From the NCBI GenBank assembly GCA_032158295.1, contig CM063250.1, forward strand, positions 6,249,001 through 6,313,000: a DNA stretch of 64,000 bases. Direction: 5' to 3'. The notes under the pieces are model-generated. The model worked only from the letters and a program-made list of their open reading frames with translations, had not been told where the DNA came from and made no database searches. The first letter of the stretch is position 1; each line of letters begins with the position of its first letter. Shown here piece after piece: positions 10,605 through 24,300 of the stretch. Source of the stretch: Pycnopodia helianthoides (taxonomy: Eukaryota; Echinodermata; Asteroidea; Forcipulatida; Asteriidae). The position numbers were made by a program, and so were the translations under genes.

Positions 10605-12315
10605 GTAGGTGTCCTCGGGGAAATTGTCAATGACTATCGTGATGTTTAGTAACGGTTTTTAGGGGTTCATGTTGGGGAGCCATTCATCATGTTCATCACC
10701 ATTTCACCCTCCTTATTTGGCATTCCGGACATTCCAATTGGTCATTACGTACGGTTTCCTGATTTGTAACAAAAAATGGAAACTGCATTTGATTTTGATT
10801 TTGATATTTATTATGATTTAAGTATTTAAAGAATTGTTGGTTATATGAAAGAAGATTCATAAAAGTTACCGCCAGTCATTTCATTATTGGATACTGTCAC
10901 TGCCATTGTGCCATTATTGCCAATTGCCTTGGTCAGTTGGTGATTTTCAGTTTCAATCTTTCAGATAGTTCACTCCTTCCCAGTTCACATTCTGTCTTTT
11001 TCATTGTCACAGTCATAATTACTCATTATTAGTTTCAGTTTTGACTTTGTTTCCATACTTTTTTTGTTCCACAATTTGTTTCAATACTGGATCATTTTTG
11101 TATATTATTCAAATTAGATTACTTTAAACTTTTAAAGGCACACAAAATTAATTCTTCACAGCTTTATGCGGCATCTTGTTGAAGGGGCAGATTTGTTTAT
11201 TTCGAACATGTGGTGCTGTCTGCAACTCGGTGCTTGAACTTTCACGGATCTTCCGGATGTGTGCGTGAAGTTCTATTGCCGAGTCGCAAGTGACTACGTG
11301 ACAACATGTGTCAAAAAGAAAATCTACCCCTTGAACAAGATGGCACCCTTTTTTGTAACCATGAAAGTGCTTATTATGTGCTATTTTTGATAATCAAATT
11401 ATGAGCTACTTAGTTATGACATCAGAACAGAAGATTGTGGTGGTTCAGTTTTGGCTAGAGAGTGTAGTTTAAACACCCCCCAAAACAGTAATGATGTTAA
11501 TAAAATATTTAACAATTAATATTGATCAACAAGATATTTAACAAACAAAGAAAGTGCCCATTTCTAAGGACCCTTAGATAAAGGCTTGATTATTAAAAGC
11601 AAAATATATTTTGGGGGAACTTTCTTAGAAAATTATATTGGAACATTTTAATTGTCACCAAGTTAACAGAGGCAGTGTTATTCCAGGCAGGCAGCAAGAC
11701 AACAAAAGGGTTGTTTCTGTGTTTGCTATACAAATATTGGATGCATATCCGCTGGTATCAAATGCCACTTAAATCACCTGAGGACCAGTCAAACTTCAAT
11801 CCAAGTGGTCTGGCTGGCTAGCTCAGTGTTGACAAACATCCCATTTAATATAAAGTACGGACAAGTGAAAAAGCTGGGGGACTATTGAAATGAAAAGCTA
11901 ACTTTTCGGCGTGTCGTGGCCGAGCGGATAAGAGCACCGGCTCTGGTGTTTCTGTTCAGCAGAGTGTGGGTTCGAGTCCCAGTCGTGACACTTGTGTCCT
12001 TAAGCAAGACACTTAACCATTATTGCTTCGTCCTTCGGATGGGACGTAAAGCCGTTGGTCCCGTGTGTTGTGTAATGCACGTAAAAGAACCCAGTGCACT
12101 TATCGAAAAGAGAAGGGGTTCGCCCCGGTGTTCCTGGTTTGATTGGCAGCATATTGCGCCACAGCACCTTGTAAACCATTACATTGTGCTATGTAAAGGA
12201 ATAGGTCTCAAACTTCAAAAGGTAGCTCCACATATATACTTGCAGGAAAATACTGACAGTTGAAGCACCCTTGAGCAGCCACTGAGTGACGGATATGAGC
12301 GCTATATAAGAAGCC

Positions 12316-12353
<38 letters not shown>

Positions 12354-15300
12354 GGTTCCACTGGCTAGTCACTGAAAAAAGTTAAGGGCAAACCCTGCCT
12401 ATATAAGTGCATTGTCACAGATCACGAGGTGAAATCTGGACAATTCCATCTTGAAGCAAAGCCGAGTGAAATGGAAAAGCCAGATTTCACTGAGCGGTTA
12501 CATAATCTGTGACAATGAATGAAGGAAATGTATTCAATAGTTGTTGTTTCTGTAACTCACACATAGATCCTTGTACTTTACAGAAAATGTCATTTCAGTT
12601 TTGTTCATAACAGACATGGGAACTCATCCTCTCAACACTATCACTATGAGGGTTCTCAATCTCCCCATGCACAAGCTAGCGTATCAGGTCAATACGCATG
12701 AGTGATTTGTGTGCCGATGCATGCAAATTTCGGCCGATATGCAATACAAAAATACAGATCAAGTTCACAAAAAAATCATCTAGATAAAGCCATTTAGAAT
12801 GCTCCAGAATGCACAGCAGGGCTCTTAAAAACCAAGATGAATCACCAAGCAGAAAACATTCCGAGGACTTTGTTTCAATTTCAGCATGCTTTGGCCAAAC
12901 TTCCAAAAGTTTGGTCCAGAATGCCCCCACAGTTTTGAAAAAATCCGGAGAGAACCCTGACTATGGAAGTTCTACAAAAAAACCTTCTAAACAACCTGGA
13001 CGACTCCATGTAGACACCAACCTTGTCCACCGTGACGCAACCTGTCCCTCATTTGGACAAATGGGCGGAGACTGATTAGTTTGAAAGCAACGCTCCAAAG
13101 TGTCCAATAATTATCCACTCTGGACGGGCGCCTGGCCAGTATTAATTTTGGAGTGTCGCCGCGCTGTCAAAATAATGGATGACACGCGGTGCGTGTTCCT
13201 CCAAACAACAAGGGTGTGTGGTCATACAAAACTTGATGAAACAGAAACGCTGTTCACATTGAAACAACACACTGAAGTAGCTCAGTGGAGTTTCACGGAG
13301 GCCACAGCCTCTGTTGCCCTGGTCTTGGCCTTGATGCCCCTTCAAAATATTCTCGTAGACTTTTTATTATTTCCAATGGAATATTTTCCAAGTGTCCTGG
13401 GCAAAATGACAATGGTCTTGTTTATATGCAAAGATGAAATTCCAGAACTGGTAACTGTCACTGTCAGAACTTCAACATTTCACTATTTTATTGTATTCAG
13501 GCGTGCAACTTTTCTGCTGATAAGCTGATTTCCTCTCTTGTTTTGTTTAATAGTGCCATAAAAAAACCTGAAATGCTGTACAAAGTTATGTGTGGTTGGC
13601 CATTTCCTCCTCTTTTTGGGAAATATTTTAAAGTCGCATCTGTGAATCAGAACAACACACTTTAAGTAAGAATTACGATTCATCCTTTGGTGTTTGGGAG
13701 GGGTCGAGTGAATACAAATATTTGTTTGCAGCTTTTTCATTTTATTTCAATTTGTTCAAGTTAGTTAATTTTATCAATCTAAATGTGAATTTCGTCAACA
13801 CTAACTGTACTTTTCTGAGGTGATCTTCCTGAAAATATCTATCAAAGATCTGCAGAGCTTGGTACATGAACATCACAGCACAAAGATTTGTAAAAAGTGA
13901 ATTACAATGTGTACAGTATGGCACAGTTAAAACTGGTTTATAAATGTTTGCTCTGGATAGCGTAATCTTGGTCAAGTTTATTATTAAACATTCCTGCGGA
14001 GTGGAACTAATACTGAATTTCAGGGTATTGAAACTGAACCCACATGACCTAAGGCCCTCTGGAAACCTGATTCCGATTGAGTCCTACGTGTATGAGGGCT
14101 GGTTGAGAAAGGGTTAGACTTGGTTGTAGTCCTTGCACTGTTACTTTGACTATCCCTTCCTGACATGTGTATACCGTACCAAGAAATGACTGTAGAAAAA
14201 CAAAGAAGACGAAGGCTGTTTTGAACAGGAAATGTGCTATTGTAATGTTGTCCTTTTTGGGTGGTAGGTACGTGTACAGACTCAAACCGGAGACCTATAT
14301 AACGGGGACAATAGGGTCCCCCGGTTGGGGAAAGGTCCCCAGTTGGAGAGAGTGTACAAAACCAATGGGACAATGGGAGGTCCCCAATCAGACATGTGGG
14401 TGTTTACACACCAGTATGTCATGTGTGAGTTGGTAACTAATGTAGGTATGCACATTCAAACCGGGAACCTATTACAAAAGAGGACAATAATGTTCCCGGT
14501 TGGAGAGTGTGTACAAAACCATTGGGAGCTGTTAAAGTACACATACAAACAAAGGAAGGACAATCAGAGGTCCCCGATTGCAGGTGCTTACAGTTACAGT
14601 GTAGTGTGTATTGTATGCACAGTTACACATTTATTACATACATGTGTACACACATACCACCGTACAGTTAACTACGTGTATGTAGTATATATTCTTTGTA
14701 TAGTGATTCATATTGACTCATAAATTCCTGTGATATTTTCTGTATTACAAGTAGTGCAGAAATTGCTCAGGGCATGAGTGTCTCCTGGCATTGACTAATG
14801 TCAGAGCAATGGAAGTAGGCAGTTCAGTAAACGTGTGGCTTTACCCCCCCCCCCCCCCCCCGCCCTTCATTCCCCCAAAGAAGAGCTTCATGTCAAAGTA
14901 TCGCCATTTAAAAAAAAACATTTTTTGATTAGTTTCTAAGCCTCAAGACTCAAGAGAATTATTTCCATATATCCAATACTGTCAAATTCAAGGAACTACA
15001 CTGTGTAAACTAGTGTATGTAGCATTTGAAGATCCCACAAATCACTATTGCTTACTTCTATTGTCGCAATCAGAATAAGCCATATCAACAAGCACAACAT
15101 TCCCAACAAAACTATTCTTTTTTTCTCTCTCATTTTTCAATAAAAACTGACCTTCTAGTTTGATGAAATTTTTACAGGTTGGTGATGTAGCATTTTTCTT
15201 AAAAAGCTAGAGGGTCAATATGAATTTACTCTACCAAAAGCCCAGACAGGAGGATGCTTGTACTTTGATCTTTATGATCTTGTAAAAGGCAAGTCACGTT

Positions 15301-18300
15301 TTCCTCAGTAAACTGGTAAAGGACCATGTCCGAATTGATGGCTACATGTACATGTAGAGTCATTCTCTAGCCCAGCATGCACCTCATTTTACGGCTAACT
15401 CACAGTTAAATTGTATTAAATAGTCCATGCACATGTACAGATACAATATGTATGGATATTTACTGCAATTTTCATTGAATTTGTTCACAATAAAGTATTT
15501 GCACAACTGTACCATGGATGACCGGAGACAGTTCTTCAAGGTTTTAAGGTTTATTTCCACAGTATCAAATCTTATACAGGCAATAATATTTTATGTACCG
15601 GTACATGTTTTAGTAATAATACAGTTAAGCCAGGTGATTCTTCCGCGTTTGTACAAAACAGCAGGGCCTCTGTGTGCATACGACAAGAATAACATGCACA
15701 CCTAATTGTGAAAGTGATCATAACTTACCATGTCGTAGTGTTGACTTGGTCCATGTTGCAAACAAAGATTAAGCTAACTTTATACGCACAGAATTCTCAC
15801 CAAAAGAAATCACGGAGAAATGCTACACACTTATATACCAATGTAAGTTACCTGTTTGGGAAGGATCTTCCAACGGTGGAATATCACAAACCAAGTTCAC
15901 ACGCGAACACAGTGTAATTCAAGACAAGTCCCGGCTACGAAAACAACTACATGTATAAAGGAAAGAAGTGGCCAACATTCTGTGTGCAGATGTAGGCTTG
16001 GCGTGGTTTATATTACAATTGCTATTAAAGACTTGCACTTCCCTTTTATCACGTGCCACACTTCCTTCCTCCTTCAGAACCAGTTGATAACATAACAGTT
16101 ATCCAGCGTTAGATATATTTTATAGCTAGTTCGTGTATCAATAGTAAGCGCTACACTACATGTAACGCCCTGACCAAGAAGCCAAATCAGTGCTGACTCG
16201 AAGAAAGAGTGAGTATTATTTGTACTCCGACAGTCTACCTGTTCATATCTCAAACAGAAACTAAAATAAGTATACTTTAATATAGAAGGTCATTCAGTTG
16301 ATCTGTACAAAAAAAACTTAAGTTTAACTGAACAATAACTTGTTGTAGAAACGGTTTCATGGATGTATAGTACATGTATACATGTACATGTACATGTACA
16401 TGCCAATATTTGCAGGTATATCATTCTTTCTAAAATCAGATTTCCAATTTTGTTTGCCGTTGGAAAAATCAGCAAAACTGTTATTAAGTAAAAGTAGCCT
16501 TGAAAAATAGTCTATAAAAGCCTGTGTACTGTATGTACATGTAGGTCAGTCGAATTGTCCTACTTTTCTTCAAAGGGCCAAGTATTATGCTTGCATTTGT
16601 GTAACTTCAGAGTGTAAAATATTCCAGTTTCTCAAATTACTGGTGTTATTTTTTCTGTCAATTGCTTAAAGTTCCTTGTATATCCGCCATTGGTGTGTGC
16701 TGTGTCTTGTTCGTGGTTGACAAATTTGTTTTCTGAGAAAAAAAGTGCATATTTGAAGTTAAAGGGTGTGTACAACCAATGGAGTACAACATTGGTAAGA
16801 TTGAAAATATAAATGTTCACAGATTTGCACATAACTTACATGGTGTAAAGATGGTCATGGTGGAAAACTTCGCTCGAAATAGTTTCGCTTGAAATGCTAT
16901 CAGTTTTTAGGAAATGGGTGAAACAATTAGTCTTTATCTTGCGTGTCCAAAACCCAATGTTTGAAAACAGCGAAAGCACAAAATGTGCGTTTTCACTGTT
17001 TTCTCGTGACTCCGAAGACCGATTGAGCTTAACATTTCACAGGTTTGTTATTTCATGTTTATGTTGGGTCACATAAAGTGCGGATGCAATATGTAGAAAT
17101 TGAAAATTACCAATGTTTTGTGCTTTAAGCAGACATAACATGTCAGTGTGTGTGGGTATTCAAACTGGGAACCTAAAACAAAAGAGGACAAAACGGTCTA
17201 GGTTGCGTTAAGGGCCCAATTTGAAGAGTGTGAACAAAACCAATGGGAGCTGTTGCCATAAAGTAAAAAAGGGACAATAGGAGGTCCCTGATTGCTGGTG
17301 TTTACACACTTGTATGTCATGTGTGGGTGGGTATACACATGCAAACCGGTAACCTTATAGGACAATAGAATTCCTGATTGGGTGAAGGTTTCCAGTTGGA
17401 GATTGTGTACAAAAAAACAATGAAAGCTTAAGCACAAACAAAAGAGGGACAATAGGAGGTCCCCGATTGCAGGTGTTTACACACTTGTATGTCATGTGTG
17501 GGTGGGTATACACATGCAAACTGGTAACCTTATAGGACAATAGAATTCCTGATTGGGTGAAGGTTCCCAGTTGGAGATTGTGTACAAAAAACAATGAAAG
17601 CTAAGCACAAACAAAAGAGGGACAAGAGGAGGTCCCCGATTGCAGGTGTTTACACACTTAGGCTTAAATTTGTTTTAATATTCGCTACCATATGGAGACC
17701 AAATACAAAACAAAAAAGGGAAAAGAAAAGGTCTCCATGAGGGGAATTCTAAAGACCAGGGTGCTCCATAAGGATTGTGTGTCTATGGGAGGATGTTAAC
17801 CATAGGGACAAGGGAAAGAACAAAAGATGTATCCACAGGAATGTAAAAAGTAGAATATGTGTGTGTTTGTGTACTGCTCAGAATTTGAATTTCTTCACAG
17901 ATTGACTCAATCCTGATATTTAGTTACTCTTTAAAGGTACCGGACACCTTTGGTAATTGTCAAAAACCAGTATTCTCACTTGGTGTATCCCATCGTATGC
18001 ACAAAATAACAAATCTGTGAAAATTTGGACTCAATGGTCATCGCAGTTGTAAGAAAATAATGAAAGAAAAAACACCCTCTTTGCACAAATTTGTGTGCTT
18101 TCAGGTGAATAATAGTCTTTTAATATTTTAGTGAGAAATTACTTCTTTCTCAAAAACTACGTTACTTCAGAGGGAGCTGTTTCTCACAATGTTTTATACT
18201 ATCAACAGCTCTCCGTTGCTCATTACCAAGTAAGTTTTTAAGCTAATATTTGTTTTGAGTAGTTACCAAACGTGTCCAGTGCCTTTAAGTTTTGAATTCT

Positions 18301-21300
18301 CTTCTATTTTCCCACAAGATGTTTGTTTATTGTTTTTTTTAGTGAATGACCTGAACCAAGATGGGAAGCACTCCCTTGATATCCCAGGAAGTCCTGTCGA
18401 ACTCTCAGCCGATAACTTCATCCTTGGTAAGATGGTCTCAGGTTACTTGCCACAAGGACCCAATGTCATGGCTCTTCTTACCGCCGAGCTCTACGCTTGC
18501 GAGCGCCATTCTTCGTTTACAGGGCAAGCGCTGAAATTTCTGCACTAGCTGTGTAAGCGTAGAGTATGCACACGTGCACAAGCAGAAATTCCCTGCTAAC
18601 CTATGAAATGCTGTTGCAGAGCGGACCCTTGTGCCACTCCACTCAGACCACTCCACTCAGACCAATACTGACAGATGACTCAAACACAAGAACAAAATGC
18701 AGTGACAACAGATTAGAAATGAAAAATTTAATAGAAGTGCCCCATAATTTTTCTCTTACAATCTGAAAGTTTTGCTCGTTCCAATTTCATATCGACGGGA
18801 TTATAGTTACACGTACAATATTGATTTAATACAAACAAGTATACGTCAAGACTTTAATATAAAGAGGTACTCATAAATGGATTTAGTAAAAGCGAGGCGA
18901 CATAAACTTGTGTGTAAAAGCTCTTCATTAAGTAGCCCCTCTGTTCGACGACCCGCAGAAAAAAAACCACCAGAAAAGTAAGACCCCACTTGGTGTAAGC
19001 TCCGAAATTCCCTGCTTCCGTAAGCGCAGATTCTTTGCTTAAACGGTAAGCAGAGCTATAAAATTGGGCCCAGTTCCCTCACTCTATTCAAGCACAAAAA
19101 TCAGCGCTCATGGTAGCAGGAAATTCCACGCTTAATGTGAAAACTTTCATGGGTTAGCGAGGAAACTTTCGCGGGTTAGCATTAAGCAAGGAATTTGTGC
19201 TAAATTACACATTCTTCACATTAGGCATTCTTCACATGCAGGGTTGGCGCAAAAATTTTGCTCTATATATAACCTTGTATGAGGAGAACAGTGACAGTAA
19301 AGTAAGTGCAGAATCCTGCAGTAAACAGAGCCAAGACATCAGGCCCGGATAAAGTGCTTCAAATTGTTATCTTGACTAATTTCCTGAAACTACTAGCTTC
19401 GTTTTGTATAGGGGTATGATTTTATCAGGATTTTTCTCAAAATCTCCTTTGAGCATTAACATTTTCAAGAAAGAAGTAAAGCAATTACCAAAGGGGGAGA
19501 GAAATAGCCAACACTGTGTCTAAACAAGGTGTTGTATTTCTGGTGATGCACAGAGTCTGTAAACCAGTAAACATCTGGGAGGTACAGGCTCTAAAATAAG
19601 GGATAAGGGGGGACCACACCCAGGGCCCATTTTCAGGTATTTTCACAGACATCAACTCTCGTCCCTGGTTGTAAGAAACTCTCAAGTTTTTCCCGACTTT
19701 TCTTCAATGGAAAGAGTCTCAATGCTTGGGTAAATAAAGGTTTACTTTATGTCTACTCCAACGAAGGAATCCCACACTCCCACCGGGGCATGCACAGATT
19801 AGAGGGAAATGTTCCAGAGTTCACTCTTGTCTGGATTTGTCTGCCCTCGACCCCTTACAGAGGGGAGGTCGGTAGGGTCACTGTGGTCACGTGATCAGCT
19901 CAGCCGCACGAGGGGGGAATGGTTTAGCCATCTGCACAGTATCTGCATAAAAGTATTCAGACATGAAATTATTTTTGCAAATGTCTGGATGCTGTTAAGT
20001 CACTTGGTCTGAAGAAGTAACTTGCATCAGATGATGATGACGGGGCCGGATTGTAGGAATACCTTGGCAGACCGAGATGGAAGCAATTAGGGATTTGAGT
20101 GTTTCATCACCGGTTGCGCTGGTCCCGTCTTGTTAGTAAGAATTCAAGACGGGCTCATTAACGGTAATCAGGGTCTTTTTGGTTTGTTGGAATGGTGGAA
20201 TGGAATATAGTGATTTGTAGGCACAGTTAAGTTGCACCACTTTTTGGTTTTGGTTCAGTTTGTTTTTGTTTTGTTGTTGTTGGTTTTGTTTGTGTGTTTT
20301 TTTAGTTTTTTATTATTACTTTTTATTTTTTATTTATTTTATTTTTAAAAATTTTTATTTTTATTTTATTAATTTTTTTATTTTTTTATTTATTTATTTA
20401 TTATTATTTATTTAATTAGTTAGTTATTTATTTATTTTTATTTATTTTTTTATTTTTTATTTATTATTATTATTTTTTTTTTTTTATTGTTATTATTATT
20501 ATTTTTTATTTATATATTATTTTTTTTTTTGGGGGGGGGCGGGTGAATTGGGCTGGTATGCAAGTTCTCGAAACAAGGCTAAAGGCCACCTTGGTAAGGG
20601 GCTACAAGAAGAAAACATTTAAGATGAAAATAACTCGGGGGAACTGAAGGTAGGAGTTGATATTCCTCTTAAAACAGTCTAGATTGTAGGATGGAGGGAA
20701 ACATGCACCAGGCCAAAGAGTTCCAAAGAGATGAGAGTATGTGGGAAAAAAAGCTGTTGGAATTAAGCTTGGGCGATACCACGATATTATCGAATATCGC
20801 GATACTAGTTCTGAAACGATTACGATATCGGGTCATGTTTTTTTTAATCGTGATATCGGTAAATCGCGATATCGTTAAGTATTGTGATGTATTTCCTAGC
20901 CGAGACGATCTTGCAACAATAAATCTCCTTGTCGAGACGATAATTGCAACAATAAATCTCCTAGTTGAGACGATTTGCTGCAACAAAGAGTTGCAAGTCA
21001 CAGACTGCAACCGCAAGATTCCCAAACAGATCCGACGGGGTTTAGTCTTCGAACAAAACAACATCAAAGCCTTAGCGGTCAGGCGGTCTCAAACAGACGG
21101 GTGTCATCACGTGCGTTATCACGTGCGTGTTGCGGACGTGCGAGTAGCGCGATCTAATTAGTTATGCACACATAAAGAACAGTCTGTCATGCGCAGTTAA
21201 CACATTAAATGTGTGTAAGTAATAGGCCCAGGTTTTCATACCATAGGTTTAGAGTAAAACCCAAAGAATACATGATTGGAACGACAATGTAAGTGATAAG

Positions 21301-24300
21301 TCATTCACAGCCACAACTCACACCGTGAGAATTGTTGAAGAATGACATCATCAAAAACTGATCGCGATAATATCGAATATCGCGATATATTCTCGACGAT
21401 ATATCGTGGCTGGGAAAAAGGGATATCGCCCAAGCTTAGTTGGAATGGCTCTTTGTTCTACATCTCAGCAACATGAGAGTGTATGGGTGAGAAGAAGCAT
21501 AGAGCCTGATAGGAGGAACTGAGTCCGTTCACGCTATTGGCACATTTACCATGAAAATATCTGTAGAAAAGACAGAGGCTGGCTGCAGACCTACGGTGGG
21601 AAAGAGGTTGTAACGTCGATCCCAACCCTTCACCAGTAGGTTAACGATACGCTTCTGTACTCTATCTAATAAAGAAAAAATGACAGGCAGAAGCTACGGC
21701 CCAAATGTGACAACAGTACTCCATCAGGGGTCATACAGTTGTCTTATAATGCAATTGCAGTTGTCTTAATACCAAATGCAGTGCTAATTATCGCAGCTGG
21801 GTAAGGAATCAATGGCCAAGTATGATAGGAAAGTGAAATGTCAATATTAATTTCTTAGGTTTTATTTTTACAGCACCTGGCCATGATCATTTGGGCCTAG
21901 TGTTGGGTTAGTTGGTTTCAATTACAACTCAATCCCACAGTTTCCTTTGGTTAAACAAGGAACCGTGGCTGGTGGTTCTCCACACAGGGCACAATTTCAT
22001 AGAGCTGCTTAAGTACTAAATGTTGCTCAACAATTTTCTGCTTAGCAAAAAATCAACAGGATACCAGTTGCAGATGGTACACGTTGTACATTTTGGCTGG
22101 TGTCCTTATTCTGGTAAGCATATTTGTGTTGTGCGTAGCTTCTACTGAACTTGGGCGTGGACCAGTCATCTTCGTTTCTATCCCATTCAAATTAATTTTA
22201 TTTAAACCAACCAGAGGATGGATGACTACTGTTGCCCACAGGGTTAGGCCAGGGCCCAATTTTATAGAGCTGCTTAAAACTGTGTACGCACCAAACAATT
22301 TTGTTTACTGGAAAAGGGTTATCAGCCAAAATACTATGTTATGTGCACAATATGTGACTGGTTCCCTGCTTAGTTTTGCTAAGCATAAATGTTTTAAGCA
22401 ATATTTTCTGCTTAAAGCTCTATGGAATTGGGTCCAGGTCAGGGCCCTACATGTATTTATGGAGCTGCTTAAGCACAGAAAGTAGCTAAGCACAACAAAA
22501 TTACACTTACCAGAATAAGGTTACCAGTCAAAATGCCATGACACGTGTACCATTTTGTGACTGGTATCCCGCTTATTTTTGCTTAGCAGAAAAATGTTAA
22601 GCACCATTGTCTGCTTAAACAGCTCTATGAAATTGGGCCCGGGTCATGGTTGGGGGGAGATCCTCCAGCAACATGGGCCCATTTTATTCTCTCCCTCCAG
22701 TCGGATCGGTCCTCCATGCAGTAGCTCAGCTCTTCGGTCAGGGGACTCCTGTGTCTCTCTTTAGGGCGTCCATGTAGGGCATCCTCCTCTTGCCTAGTAT
22801 GAAGGCCTTTCTTTGGGATGGTTCCCACAAGATGAGAGAGGAGGCTGCCAGTTCAGGATGCCGTAAACCATGCCTGAAGGAAACAGGGCACATGAGTTAA
22901 GATGTGGCATTCTGATACAAGTCTAACTATTACAGTAGTCTTATCATGCCATCATCTTAAGACAATCGGTCTTATTTTTCTGTTTCACTCCTTGGTGTTA
23001 TCACAGAGAATGGTGAGGAGAGGTCCATGATTGAACCGGAATCAAGGGATGATGCCAAACTCAAGGAACTTATTCAGGTAAGACGAAAAAATCCAAAACC
23101 ATGATGCGCCAGAAGATGGAACGGTGATTAAAAACAACTAAAATGTATCTACTGCAAACTCTGTGTGTATGAAATATATGAACAGAAACAACAAATAACG
23201 TTGAAGACGAAATTGTGCTTTAGAAAATAAAATATGAAGAATTTTTCAGGAAAGGGAACAATTGCGCAACAATGGCCGGAACCCCACAAGCCCGATCCGT
23301 AAGGTTATCGGCTAAGAAACGTAACGTGTTGTGCATAGAATGGTAATCTGGAGGGGGCAGTCCTCCAATGCTGACTGTAGAAATTTGACGTCAGTGAGAA
23401 GGGTGTTTTGGTTCCATCAATTTTTTTGCTAATGTGTAATTGTAATCCTTGAAGGCAAAGTATACCTTTGGTTTTTGGGACCGTTCGATTGTTTTAATCC
23501 TATATAAATGTAGATATATACAGTAAAACTAACCTGTGAAAGTTTCATTTCAAAAGGTGGTAGCGTTTGTGGGAAAAATCTGGAGCGGTTATGTCCACGC
23601 ATGAAGAATAATCCCTAATAGGAATATACAATCTGAGAAAAGTTCCATATCCACATTATTTTGAATTGAAATATTTCTCAAAATGCTTTATACTTTCGAA
23701 AGTTGTTGTACTTCTAACCGAGTCAGTTTTTATTGCCATAAATGTTTAGAGTGATTACCAATCGTATACCTTCCCTTTAAGGTTGTTCTTAGTACCGTTT
23801 ACCATAATACCATTTAAAGTATAAACCGTGCTCCAGAGATTATTTATATGGACTGGGTTTTTCTTTTTCGTAGGTTTTGATGGACTGGATCAATGAAGAA
23901 TTGAAGGAACAGCGAGTTATTGTACGAGATCTAGAGGAAGATCTACATGATGGTCAAATCCTTGGCAATCTCATAGGTGAGTCAACTACAGGGACTGTGT
24001 TGAGCAAGTTCAACTAGTGGTGGTCAATCACATTGATGAGGTAACTGCTAGTCAACAGTGAAGTAAGGTTGGACAGCTAAGTAATGGTTGACCATTGCCT
24101 TGGTGCCCCTTGCAGGCCTGATACTGCATGGAGGCAACAGAAGCAATTGCCTCCATGCCCTTGGTCATTGCCTCGATTCCCTTGAAATGTTCCAGTAGAA
24201 ATTTACATTTTCTTTATTGAGGTGCTTTTTACTTTGCAAAAAAAAAATGCTTTACCCTCACAAGAACTAAGTGTCAGGCACGGGTGACTCATGGAAGATG

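Larger units (their letters stand above)
10605..18342 (+). other. parvin intron 1 (7.7 kb), repeat content
   Basis: No exon recognised. It holds a SINE (11904-12348) nested in an older repeat, a dispersed repeat at 12656-12962, a CAGGCCTG-end MITE (13283-13450), two blocks of a long minisatellite (14310-14590 and 17150-17660) and two TTAA MITEs. An alternating ACATGT stretch at 16370-16402 is self-complementary. Confidence 0.7.

Noticed and set aside
20691..21161. 156-codon plus-strand frame
   Set aside because: Starts in the LINE remnant and continues into the hAT-like element across the target duplication, so it is a chance fusion.
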